Assembly (NCBI GenBank): GCA_963514095.1 | Contig: OY741273.1 | Span: forward strand, 468,501-532,500 | Reading direction: 5' to 3' | Origin: Eutrigla gurnardus | Lineage: Eukaryota; Chordata; Actinopteri; Perciformes; Triglidae | DNA length: 64,000 nucleotides | Shown: in pieces, positions 52,087-62,802 of the stretch | How positions within the stretch are numbered: the first letter of the stretch is position 1 | Layout of the letters: each line of letters opens with the position of its first letter | Translations under genes and position numbers: made by a program | The notes under the pieces: model-generated | What the model was told of the DNA's origin: nothing | Databases searched by the model: none | The model's input: the letters and a program-made list of their open reading frames with translations, nothing else

Positions 52087-53275
52087 GTATATATATTAAT
52101 TATTCCATGAGGTTCACAGTAAACATTGAAAAAGTCAATAACAAATCAAAATAAGAGGTTTAATTTCTGCAAAAGATCAATGCATCATCATATTGCAGAA
52201 AGGCTATATTGATATATTGAGGTAGATGCTTGATTAATCCCCATGTGGCCACAATCTATAGTGCAGATTATTTCACACGGCTGTTAAACAATAAATTCAT
52301 GTTTTGAGCTTCACACTACGAAGCTTTTGTTTGGATCATTTTGCTTTGTAAGAAACAAATCAAATATTCACTTTTTTTCCACGTCAAAATGTTATATTTT
52401 TTCATTTTTATTTTTTTAATTAATGAAAATCAATATATGTTTCATGACAGGCCGCCATGACGACTTTCAAAACTAAAGGTACCAGTTCTACGGAGTGGGC
52501 TAGGCTGCTGCTGTTCTTCCTGTGGTTTGTGTGGTGTGTTGCCCCAACAGAAGATTTTGCAGTTGGTCGGTCCAATCACGTTTCAAACACTGTACTGTCT
52601 CTTTCCAAATATATGAAAAAAGTAGAAAATAGAATCTGAGAAGTTACGTGATAATAAATTGAAAGGAGAGGAGAGGAAAACAGGGAAAAGGAGAAGAGAT
52701 GACTGGAGAGCAGGTGAGAGGAGAGGAGAAGATAGCAATAAATAATGGAAATAGATCATAATAAATGTTCAAATATATTTTAGAAAAAGAAGGAAAGGAA
52801 TATAATGAACAGATAAATAATAGAAGGTGGTAAAAGTTTTAATAAATAAAAAATATATAAGAAGAAATATCAGAATATCTGGACTTGCCTTTATACAACA
52901 ATACTTCAATGCAATATGTCCATGGTAATGGTTATGGTTATGTACTGTATGGTGTTAACTTCCCATCGCTGCAGTCAGACAACATACATGTGTTCCTTTA
53001 TGTAGAGACATACAGTCAGTTTCCTCAGTTAACAAAGAAAAAAGAAAAAGCGTCCAGTATCTTAATTATTTTACCCATAATGCATAGCAGTATTTTTTTA
53101 ACTTTTATTTCCTACTTAACACTTTGACTTTTGTCACAAATAAAAACTGTCAACTGTTTTAACCTTAACATACGGAAAGGTGTTTTTTGGTGTTGCAAAA
53201 GAGCGACAGTGAACGCACCATCAGAGTGCATTTCCACCTTTTTCTGAACTTCTTCCTCCTGGCTGTGAGCTCCCC
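52087..53275. other. intergenic AT-rich sequence
   Basis: A purine-rich GGAGA tract at 52660-52740. No gene or recognised element. Confidence 0.5.
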
Positions 53276-53289
53276 TACACTCTTAGAAA

Positions 53290-53480
53290 TAAGGGTTCCA
53301 ATAGGGTTCTTCTACAAGGGCTGAAAAGCCAGAAGAAAGGGTTTTTCAAGGGTTCTTGGTAACACTAATGGTTCCAGTAAGAACCATTTTGATCGAGAGA
53401 ACCCTTTAAAACCCCTTTCCTGAATAAAGGGTTTTAAAAGGGTTCTTGGTAACACTAAGGGTTCCAGTAAGAACTATTTT
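53290..53480. repeat. left subterminal AAGGGTTC repeats
   Basis: 'aagggttcttggtaacacta' and 'ggttccagtaagaac' occur twice, about 90 bp apart, with further GGGTT/AACCC copies. The right end carries a similar but different series, as expected for transposase-binding subterminal repeats. Confidence 0.75.
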
Positions 53481-54182
53481 CTTTTTGGAAGAAAGAGGTC
53501 TTCAGGGAATGTTGAAAGCATCCCTGTGTCACCAGGGACATACTTCCTTATAACACTTACCAATAATGGTGCAAAATACAATTCCTTGTGACTACTGATA
53601 CAAATACTTTTCTTATCCATTTTTTTGTTTATTTGTTTTTTTCTTCTTCTCCAGATCCTGTTGATCAAACTGCAACATAATTGCCCATCTTGGAATTTGA
53701 ACACCTGCCAACCAGTCTAAAGTCACTGGCAGTAGTGACTGAGCTAACCAGCTAGCTGCATTGAGTCATCGGTTCCACCATACTAGTCGTTCACCTTACA
53801 CATTCTGATCAGACATACAAATAATGGCAGTCCTGAAACTGAAATGTTCTGTTACCAATTTATTTTCACAACCATTAATTATAAGAAAGCAAGACCTTCA
53901 TCAGCAAATCTTGTTGACCCAGGCGAAGATAAGCTGTGACTGGGATTTTAACCCCCACCCTCCAAATCTAAAGTCTGTACCATTACCCACTGAGCTATCC
54001 AGCACACTTGCCACACTCACTCACACAGCCAGGTTGACCGTTCCTTCATGTCAGTGGTCAGACAGAGGGAGCTGATCATGTGTCTGTTTAGCTCTGTCTG
54101 TACAAACTGTGACTTCTGCTTTTAGGTCACAGGTTCAATTCCGATGTTGACAGATATCATACCTTGCTGATTGCACTTCCAG

Positions 54183-54246
54183 ACAATTAGCTCAGTTGGC
54201 TAGGAGCTGGTTCTTGGTGCCAGACGATGTGGGTTCAAGCCACAGC
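54183..54246 (+). other. tRNA-like module, best preserved
   Basis: TTAGCTCAGTTGGCTAGGAGC gives a D arm with stem GCTC/GAGC. TGTGGGTTCAAGCCACA gives a perfect T arm (stem TGTGG/CCACA, 7-nt loop). The middle, TGGT-TCTTGGT-GCCA, can form a short anticodon arm with TTG. The acceptor strands (AGACAAT and GCAAGGG) do not pair. Confidence 0.6.
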
Positions 54247-54713
54247 AAGGGTGATAATGGTAATACATCAAAATACCTTGTAGTCTTTGTGAAACAAATG
54301 TACAACATTTTAGAGTCATGGTAGGTGATGTTTGACAAAAACATATCATAATTTTACCTCAAAAACTGATTTTTTTTTTACAGTGGTTTCAAATCTGCCT
54401 GCGCGACAGTGAATGGCTTACTCAATTTGTGAAGCCACAGTTGAGTTGCCACTTGCCAATTAGCTCAGTGCGACAGACAATGGTCTTTGGTTCCAGAAAT
54501 TGTGGATTTCAGCCTCAACTGGTGCAAAATGTGCAACATTACAATGTCAACTGTCTTGCCTTCCTATTCTCCTGTTTGTTGCTCAGAATTGCCTAAAGTT
54601 GCCAAAAATAGTCCGGACCCGACCCATTGCTACGCAGCAGCTATAATTGTGTTTATTTTTAAAAGTTTAGTTACACTACTCCCTTCTTCAGGAGGAAATG
54701 ACACAGCAAAGAA

Positions 54714-54790
54714 GCAACCAGGGGAATTGAACCCTGGGTCCCTACAGCAAGGATATAACCCCTCTTTCTGGGGCATTTAAGTGAGCTATA
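54714..54790 (-). other. tRNA-like module
   Basis: On the minus strand TATAGCTCACTTAAAT is followed about 45 nt later by CCCAGGGTTCAATTCCCCTGG, a T arm with stem CAGGG/CCCTG and a strong B box. The acceptor stem is not convincing. Confidence 0.55.
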
Positions 54791-55815
54791 CTACTCCATA
54801 AACAAAGGCTTTTGAAAGTTTGTTACAAGTCACGTGATCTAGAGATACAGTTTGAAGTTGTGAGTTCAAGGCCTGGTTGATGCAGAGTGACCATGTTAAT
54901 GCCTACCTAGGTGATGTGTGGATTAGTGACAGACAATTTGAAAAATATTAAACACTTATTTTACAGACAATTTTACTCATGTATTTGTCTCCTCCTCATA
55001 CTTTTCCATGATCGGCCTAATCCCATGGCTGCTGTACTAGGGCGGGCCATACTCATACAAATTTTTTTTTAAATCAATTAAGAGGGGTCTTCAAATCATA
55101 TATTTTAGTGTGTAGAAGACAAATCTGAATTCAATTTTTAATTCTGATAACCCTAACCTACATCAATTTGCAGTTGATTATTTTTAAATTTCGGGTTATT
55201 ATGCTATTCTTCTGGAATGATTTGAATTGTAATTGTGATACCATCTAGCTCAGAAATGGTAAGAAAATTACTATTTTGAGGACGTTTATCAAGTGAAACA
55301 TTAAATTTTATATGATTAGAGGAAATTCTGGAGGGAAAAAGTGTTCTACCTCATAAGAGCCACCTGATAGTTAAGGCTCCCACATAGTCGGGCGGACTGT
55401 GCGCGTACTGTGAGCCACGCGGACTCCACATGTACTGTCCGCGGAAGTTTGAGGTTTCATAGTCGAGCGTACGGTGTCACTGAGCAGTCTATTGCGTGAC
55501 ACTGAGTACACGGAGTCCGTGTAGTCGTAAAAATTGAGCTTTGCGCAGACGGGTCCAGGTTTAAATTCATATTGTGTTGAGTTATGCAGTAGTAAAATGG
55601 CTCATGTTAAGACAAGGACAAAATCAAGCTCTCATTTGAGTATTTATGTCGGCAACGGCCAGGAGCTGTTGGTGTCTGCTGAACTGCCAACTGTGAGGGA
55701 TATCCTGAGGTATGGCATCTAATGGAGGGAACAATGTGAAGATGACCGGAGGAACTACCCAGTGGATCAGCTGGTGGGTGACATCTACCCTGCTCTGATT
55801 GTTCAGTGGAGAAAA

Positions 55816-56137
55816 GCTAAACTTCTAATTCATTTGCAAACTCCCTGTTCTTGTTTCTGATGATGTTTACTATTTATTTATTTATTATTATTATTATTAT
55901 TTCCTATTACTTATCTTTCCTCTCTCTCGTGCAAACTGCAAAAATTTTTCTTTCTTTGTGTGTGTGATTCTCTTATCTGATCCGATTATTTATTTACTTA
56001 ATTTTTACTATTATAATATTATTATTATTTTATTTCTTTCTGTATTTTTCCCATTTGTAAGCTAAGATATCACAAGTTGACTATTATTCCGATATCTGGC
56101 CGTTTGTGGATTAGCTGGGGTTAGGAGAGCCTTGTCT

Positions 56138-56188
<51 letters not shown>

Positions 56189-56339
56189 ACGTAAGTCCTG
56201 TATTGTGTTTCAATGTATTTGCTTTTCTTTTTATTTCTTTACCTGACATTGTATCATTGTATTTTTTTGTGGAAGGACCCCCTCGAAAATGAGATGATTC
56301 ATCTCAAGGGGCTATCCTGAATAAATAAATTCAAATTCA
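55816..56339 (+). mobile_element. LINE 3' end inserted in the broken gene
   Basis: It ends 'gggctatcctgaataaata' followed by (AATTC)-type repeats, a LINE tail, and contains a (GT)n tract at 56140-56185. It separates WRKA from NALFKP of the unrecognised gene, whose reading continues cleanly when the segment is skipped. Confidence 0.7.
56140..56185. repeat. (GT)n microsatellite
   Basis: About 23 uninterrupted GT units. Confidence 0.95.
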
Positions 56340-56410
56340 AATAATGCTCTTTTCAAGCCATTAATGAAAAGGTGACCATCATGTCCAAGCTCAAGGACGT
56401 CTGGAATCAG

Positions 56411-57466
56411 TAGGGTTGGGCATCGAGATCCGGTTCCAAATAGGAACCGGTTCCTAACCTCCGGTTCCGGAACCGTTAAGAAGCTGTTGGAATTGCGATC
56501 CTTTTTTTTCGGTTCTTAAACGTCCGCACTAGTTTGTTTGTTTTACTCCGCTCGCACTAGTTTGTTTGTATTACTCCGCCCGGCATGCGGAGACTCCGCG
56601 ATAGAACGATCAGTAACGAGTAGTCTAACGCGCTACTATTGCCAAACCAGTAGTCAGATTAAAGTTACTTATCCAAATACACGGTGCGTTACTATTTTTG
56701 TCAGTATCTGCTTTCTTCTTGCGTCTCGGGGGGGTGACGTATGTTAGCTGACACCTTCACGGACGGTCACGTGTAGTCGGCTATACCGGCACAAAGGTAA
56801 ACAATGGAGGGGGAGAGATACGCATTTTCCAGCTGGAAATACAAGCATTATTTCGACTTCATCTCAGCAAAAGATGGCAACATAAAGGTTCGTTGTACAC
56901 TCTGTGTTAACAACAAAGTGTTGTCTACTTTCAAGAATACAACGTCAAACTTGAAAAAACATTTAAAGTCACAGCATGGCACAACCACATTAAACAAGCA
57001 GGTCCCGCCCGGTGACGGTGAAAAGGTGTGAATAAACAAGACGAGTTCTCGATTTCACGGAGCTCCTGCTAACTCAGTCTGTGCTGAAATGCGAGCGGAG
57101 TCTCTCTTGAGTGTTTAGTGGAGAAATGTCTCGCTGCTTGCTGGCCCCGCCCCCTCCCTTCGTCATCACGCCGCTCATACTTTAGGACTGTGCTCATTTG
57201 TTTCATAAAACCAATCCTTGCTGCTCTAATGCCGGTTCAATATTCATAAAATGTTCATTCATGATGTTACTGCCATTACAATATGCAAACAATTATTTAA
57301 GTTAAGTGAAGTCAAGAGTACTACTTTTCAAAGTAACTGTGGCAACACTGGACCTGTTGACCTGCACCTCAAAGAATCGGAATCGAGAATCGTTTAGAAC
57401 AGGAATCAAAACAGAGGATCGGAATCGGGTTGGGAATCGGTAAAATCCAAACGATGCCCAACCCTA
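56411..57466. mobile_element. non-autonomous hAT element, 1056 bp, with TSD
   Basis: TIRs TAGGGTTGGGCATCG ... CGATGCCCAACCCTA, with 8-bp TSDs GGAATCAG at 56403-56410 and 57467-57474. It carries only the first exon of a hAT transposase (56804-57031). Removing it with one TSD copy restores the reading frame of the surrounding gene across WNQAVK. Confidence 0.96.
56804..57031 (+). pseudogene. BED zinc-finger exon of a hAT transposase
   Basis: 75 residues: MEGERYAFSSWKYKHYFDF, then VRCTLCVNN and LKKHLKSQH, a complete BED finger (CxxC ... HxxxxH). The frame ends shortly after a possible donor (AAAAGGTGTGAA). The catalytic part has been deleted. Confidence 0.8.
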
Positions 57467-59159
57467 GGAATCAGGCAGTGAAGTTTTCTCTTGGGAAGGG
57501 CAAACTTGATGCAAAAGAGAGGTTCATGCTCAAGTTAGACAAGTTATTTGATATTTTGACTGGCAAGTGTCAGATAACCAATTGTGAGGAAGAAGGCTGT
57601 GAGGGCTGTGTGAACCAAGCCCACATTAACTGTTCCTGCAGCAGAGAGAAAAATATTCCTGTTAAGGAGCTTGCCTACATCAAGGGCCAGAAAGAGAAGG
57701 TTGGAAGTAAAGGTCCCCACCAAATGGGGGGCCCTGATCTGCCAGAGCACAAGAGACAGGTGAAGAAATTGGAAAGACAGGGGATGGAGAAGAAGGGAGA
57801 GGAAAGGAGAAGGAGCAAGGGGGAAAGTTCTGCAGCAGCAGAGAAGGCAGCCAAGAAGGACATCGAGAGATTTTTAGCAGATGGTGATGAGGATCTGGAA
57901 GTGGAGAGAAGTGGTGCTGAAGATGAGTTTGTCCATGAAACTGACCCTGAACCTGCAGCTTCAGTTAAGGTTCAGAAAAACTATGATGAGATTCCAAACA
58001 TAGCCTTTGCTAGTGTAAGGTATGGCATAGGGCTGAGGCCAACTGCAGCCATAGCAACTGCAGCCCTGATTGATGCGGGAATCATCACAGAAGACGACAC
58101 AAGTAAAGTGATTGATAAGAACAAGGTCAAGAGAGCACAGGAGAAGTTGATGAGAGAGCTGGGAGAAGAGTTTGAGGAAAAGTGCAGGGTGGAAGGTGGG
58201 ATCTCCTGTATCCTCTTTGATGGGCGGATTGACCTGACCAATGTGATGATGGAGGCTGAGGGCAGTGTCCAGTCTTTTCCTGCAAAGATCAAGGAAGAAC
58301 ACTATAGTGTCGTTAGTGAGCCAGGCAGCAACTATCTGTTCCACTTCACCCCAGAGAAAGCAAGTAAAGAGGAGTCACATGCAGAGAAGATTGCTAAGGT
58401 CCTGTTTGCCTGGCTGAAAGAGCGGGGTTTCGATAAGACCTTGTGGGCCATTGGAGGAGACTCAACGAATGTCAACACTGGTGTGAAAGCTGGAGTCATG
58501 CGCAAGCTGGAGCTGCACATTGGGAGAAAGCTGGTCTGGTTGGTGTGCAACCTGCACACTGGTGAACTTCCTCTACGCCATCTCATTGTTGCCCTTGATG
58601 GCCCTACTCTGTCAGACAACAAATTATCTGGGACAATAGGAAAACTCCTTGATTCTGTTACAGAATTGAATATCAATCCAAACTTCCCCCGGATCTCTGT
58701 TAGCCCACCACTGATCAAGCTGTCTGACAAGGTCATTCAAGATCTCTCAACTGATCAACACTATGGGTATAAAATTGTCTGTGCAGTCAGGGATGGAGTG
58801 ATTCCTGCAAGGATAGCTCTGTTGGAGATAGGACCAGTGAACCAAAGCCGTTGGCTCACACAGCGAACAGACTTCTCAGGCTCTGGGTGTCAAGCACGGA
58901 CTTAAAGGAAAGAACCTGAAGAATCTCCAAATCATTGTGGAATTTATCATTGGAGTGTACTATCCATGTTGGTTCAAAGTGAAGGTCAATCACTCCTGGA
59001 TTGAAGGGCCTAGGCACATCCTGTTTCAGCTGGACTGCCTCAAATCCCAGAGGAAGGAGGTGCCGGACATTGTGATGCCAACTGTGAAAAGATCTGCTTG
59101 GTATTTTCACATAAGTATGGCCCGCCCTACGGCTGTACCCTGCTTACTGGCTTAGTCAA

Positions 59160-60179
59160 GTTGTGAAGCTGCACAAAAGTTCAGTGATAAAGGAAGGTCT
59201 TTGATGTCAGAGGCCAAGCCTTAACTGATCATCAATCATGTTGTAATGCTGACTTTGGGGCTACTGCATCAGGGTTTGTTGATGCCAGGAATTGAACCCT
59301 GGGGAAAGGGAGAGGTTTGGTGTGTTGGGCCTGCGAGCTGGCCCAATGGTGGCTGTCATGTGTGAGTTAAGAGCTGGTTGCCCCATGGATTGCACCATAT
59401 AGTCTGGTCTTCACCCTCTACAAACCAGGTGTGACATACCAATAGTGATTACTGTGAACAGAACAGAACAAAGAAGAACCGAAGAGAGAGAGAACAGAAG
59501 AAACTTCAGAGAATCAAGGTGAGCTAAATATAATATCTTATTTCAGCATGCTTGACCTAGCTGAGGACTTTTATGGTGAAAGGTGGACTAAGCATTTGTT
59601 TCTTGTTATGTTTTTTCCGTTTGCTTGTTTGTTTGTTTTCTTGTAGAAATGACTTACACAGCTTGGACGAAAGCCAAAGTGTGCCATTGGCTTGAAAAAG
59701 AGGGTTTTGCTGAGATTTCCATTATTGTTATCATACGTAACATTTTGAGTACTTGTTACATAATACTGAAAAGTATTTTAACATTATTTAAATCAATGTG
59801 AAAACTTTGTGGGGTTCCCTCACTTTCTCATGATTCTGTTCCACTGTCACGATTACTACGTACAGTATGTACTCCGATTCCTTTCATTGGACCATGCATT
59901 ATTTTATTGTTTGTAGATAGCTTACAATAAGGCACAGTAAATGCACCTTGGATTGATGGAACTAAAACTCTTTTTTGTCTCCACTTTCTGCCATGTCACC
60001 GTTGCTGGAGATTACAAAAATCCATGACTGAGGACAGCATGATGTGTCTGGCCTGTCAGCCTGTTCTGTTGGACTATCTTTAAATAATTATTTTCCCATT
60101 AAAATGTTTTGAATGTTTGTTCAATGTCAACATGATAAATGACCACAATATAATATGAACTAAACTGATCTGTAGAATA
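59160..60179. other. right part of the 7.4-kb element, no gene
   Basis: Apart from the tRNA-like module at 59280-59350 there is no recognised content. Confidence 0.5.
59280..59350 (-). other. tRNA-like module on the right side
   Basis: On the minus strand GGGCCAGCTCGCAGGCCC is followed by CCAGGGTTCAATTCCTGG, a T arm with stem CCAGG/CCTGG. It lies beyond the broken gene, so tRNA-like sequences occur on both sides of it. Confidence 0.5.
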
Positions 60180-60690
60180 CAATATGGCTCTTTATAGAAC
60201 CCTCACAGGACAAGACGGTTATTTGTGAAAACCTTTGAAAAGGGATGTTTTTAGAACTCCCTGTGTGAGGTCTAGATGAAACCCTTGAAACATGAAAGGG
60301 TTCTTGGTGGAAGTCCTTTTGTAGGTTCTAGATGAAACCCTTGAAATATGAAAGGGTTTTTAGTGGAACTCCCTGCGTTGGTTCTTTGTAGAACCTCTAA
60401 TGAGGGGTTCCGGGTGGAACTACCTGTTTGGGTTCTAGATGAAACCCTTGGAAAATGAAAGGGTTCTTGGTGGAACCCCCAGTATGGGTTCTTTGTAGAA
60501 CCTCTCATGGGGGGTTCTGGGTGGAACCTTACACACACAGTTCTAGGTATAACCCTTTATGTGGGGTTCTCGGTATAATCTTCCAAAAGGGTTCCAGGTG
60601 GAACCTTTATAAAAGCTTCTACCTGGAGCCAAAAAGGGTTCTCCTATGAGGACAAGCCGAAGAACCTTATATGGTTCTACTTAGCACTTT
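60180..60690. repeat. right subterminal repeats
   Basis: Repeats of 'ttctagatgaaacccttga' and 'atgaaagggttcttggtgga' with 'gggttctttgtagaacctct' between, four to five times in 500 bp. Dense GGGTTC/GAACCC content mirrors the left end. Confidence 0.85.
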
Positions 60691-60833
60691 TATTTCTAAG
60701 AGTGTACATATAAAAATGCAGCCAAAAGTGCTTTACAATAAAATAAAATATAACAAACACTTTTAACATCATTACTCCCCGCACCCTCATTCATGTAACA
60801 CACACACATACACACATGCTACACCGATACATA

Positions 60834-60859
60834 CCCCCCCCCCCCCCCCCCGCCCCCCC
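60834..60859. repeat. poly-C tract, C18-G-C7
   Basis: A C-run interrupted by one G, in the 3' UTR of LINE C. Confidence 0.95.
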
Positions 60860-61397
60860 AACCCCGCGAGCTAAAATGGAATATGGCTGAGCACTGATAG
60901 ACCAAGTGAGGAAACACCATCCTCCCCACTGAGAGCCGTCCAAGCCCACGACTACAGGGGACACCGCCACAGAGACCACCCCGACCCAGACAGATAGGGA
61001 CCCATACCACGGCCATAAAGCCCTGGGGCAGGACTCCCCAACTGTCCAGGCCTGGACAACCCCCAGGACGGCACCCCCGCAGGCAGGCCAGACAGAGCTC
61101 CTGGAGTGGAGGGCCCCTGTAGTGGCACTTTGTTTCGTTCAGTCTTCCGTACCACAATTTGAATTCAGTGTTAGCAACTAGTAATTGAAATGCGAGTGAG
61201 ACGAGATGATCTTCTTCCAAAATGTTTACTCATAAAGTTCACATATTCACACGTTCACAAGGTCAAAAAACTATGTCGCTTCCAACCTCTCTGGATTCAA
61301 TCTGACCTGAATAAAGCTCCATCACCTTATATATCACTGACATGCTGCTCTCTGATTGGAAGCTTACATTCTGATAGGTTTTCAATTTTAACATGAC

Positions 61398-62517
61398 TAG
61401 ATTATGCATTTTAATCTACACATTCTTTCAAACCATAATGAAATTATTTATCTTAACTGTTGCATTTTTAATCTTTTTAACTAAACTATTATTAACACAT
61501 GAAATCACGAATTTGGCTCTTACATTACCCGGCCCCTAATTGGTTAGGCAGAAGGACTAAACAATATCAAACTAAAACATTAAGAGCCACAATACTTCAA
61601 ACATGTCCATTAACTAAACTTTAACTTAAACTAGTATATTTTCTCTTCACTCTTCTGGCATTGCCTCTTCCAATAGGCAAAGCTTGTTCACAGGTCTTTC
61701 CAGTATACTGGTCTTTGTCTTGATCCTCACTCTTCGTACTGTCCCACTAGAGTCTGGCAATGTTTCCACAACTTTCCCCATGAGCCAGGAGTTGCGTAGG
61801 GAAGAACTGTCCACTAGTAGCACGACATCTCCCGTCATGAAGTTTCTTCTTGGCTTGAGCCATTTCTGGCGCTCCTGAAGAAGTGGAAGGTAGACAGTGG
61901 AAGACAGTTGTGAGCGGCCTACCATTAATAATACTTTCAACTTCACAGATGATTGTGTGCAGGCAATCATCATTTATTGTTTGCTCTTTCGGTAGGGAAT
62001 TGAGAATTCTTCTCACCGTCCGGATTTGCCTCTCCCAAATCCCGCCTTGGTGGGAGGCAGCTGGGCTGTTGAATATCCACTTAATCCCCTTTGGTTGCAA
62101 CATTCTTTCAATTTTGCCATTATCCAGCTGCTGGATCGCTTCTCTCAGTTCTCTTTCGGCGGACACAAAATTTGTGCCATTATCTGACCTCATGATGGTA
62201 ACTTGGCCTCTCCTGCATATAAAGCGTTGAATTGCATTGATGCAGGAGTCCGTGTCAAGGCTGTCGGCAACTTCAATGTGCACGGCTCTGAGAGTGAGGC
62301 AGGTAAACATCACGCCGTATGTTTTGACTGTACCCCGGCCTCGCTTTACATTGAAGGGTCCAAAGAAATCAACGCCGGTGTTAGTGAAAGGTAGATTATG
62401 CATTTTAATCTACACATTCTTTCACACCATAATTAAATTATTTATCTTAACTGTTTTTAATCTTTTTAACTAAACTATTATTACACATGAAATCACGAAT
62501 TTGGCTCTTACATTACC
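61398..62517 (-). mobile_element. BEL/Pao retrotransposon remnant with partial LTR repeats
   Basis: Direct repeats 61398-61529 and 62392-62517 (about 125 bp) are parts of two LTRs. On the minus strand the sequence reads LTR piece, integrase, polypurine-like AATTAGGGGCCGGGT (61541-61527), LTR. The downstream LTR probably extends to about 61140. Gag, protease and RT are missing. Confidence 0.75.
61647..62403 (-). pseudogene. BEL/Pao integrase fragment
   Basis: FTNTGVDFFGPFNV and GVMFTCLTLRAVHIEV (core Asp block), VTIMRSDNGTNFV (second Asp block) and SHQGGIWERQIRTVR (Glu block) give a complete DDE integrase core, 62403-62010. A shifted frame (61973-61647) gives the C-terminal region, FMTGDVVLLVDSS and VRIKTKTSILERPVNKLCLL. 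Frameshift near 61970. Confidence 0.88.
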
Positions 62518-62802
62518 ATGAGGAGAACAATGGAGCTGGAAACTAAGAGACAATAAATAAAATGGATAATAAAAGAAATGAAAAACTTCCTAAAACAACA
62601 TAAATGAATGTTAATGTGAATTACTGAAAGCAAAACAAAAATAAATAAGTAAATGAATAATAAAACCTTTAAGAGAAAATTAAAAGACAACGTAAAATGA
62701 CAGGACAGGATAAATGAGTAATACTAAAAGAATAAAAAGGATTAGTTAAAAGCTAAATTAAAAAGGTGAGTCTTGAGCCTGCGTTTAAAAGCATCAACAG
62801 AC

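Larger units (their letters stand above)
53685..54890. other. cluster of tRNA-like modules
   Basis: Pairs of an A-box-like TTAGCTCAG(T) and a B-box-like GGTTCAANTCC at tRNA spacing recur on both strands: minus 53685-53757, minus 53935-54003, plus 54086-54150, plus 54183-54246, plus 54463-54530 (B box poor), minus 54714-54790, and plus 54830-54890 (A box poor). D- and T-arm stems form in several, but acceptor stems do not pair, so they are not functional tRNA genes. Each differs from the others in sequence and presumed anticodon. Confidence 0.7.
55597..59100 (+). pseudogene. large gene of unrecognised multicopy family, broken into pieces
   Basis: Piece 1 (55597-55815): MAHVKTRTKSSSHLSIYV, AELPTVRDILRYGI, a TAA stop, then NYPVDQLVGDIYPALI and VQWRKA. 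Piece 2 (56340-56410): NALFKP and MSKLKDVWNQ. Piece 3 (57467-58905): AVKFSLGKGKLD, a Cys cluster (CQITNCEEEGCEGC), a Lys/Glu-rich stretch, VRYGIGLRPTAAIATAALID, TLWAIGGDSTNVNTGV, VWLVCNLHTGELPLRHLIV and VSPPLIKLSDKVIQDL. Two frameshifts near 58860-58905 lead to piece 4 (RLLRLWVS, VEFIIGVYYPCWFKVK, GPRHILFQLDCLKSQ). The C-terminus is lost after about 59100. The GD-STNxNTG and LRHLI blocks suggest a nuclease- or transposase-like core, unproven. Confidence 0.7.
53278..60704. mobile_element. 7.4-kb TIR element with tRNA-like modules and an unrecognised gene
   Basis: Begins CACTCTTAGAAATAA and ends TTATTTCTAAGAGTG, flanked by TA on both sides (53276-53277, 60705-60706), which fits a TA duplication. 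Both ends continue into repeated GGGTTC/GAACCC motifs (53290-53480 and 60180-60690). Inside are at least seven tRNA-like modules at the left, one at the right, and a broken multi-part gene on the plus strand (55597-59100). A LINE tail and a hAT element are nested within. The class is not recognised. Confidence 0.75.

Noticed and set aside
53685..54890. Functional tRNA genes
   Set aside because: A and B boxes and T arms are present, but acceptor stems do not pair and no TTTT terminators follow at the right distance.
57430..57466. Start codon MGIGKIQTMPNPR for the 491-codon frame
   Set aside because: These codons lie in the right end of the hAT insertion; the gene's own sequence begins after 57466.
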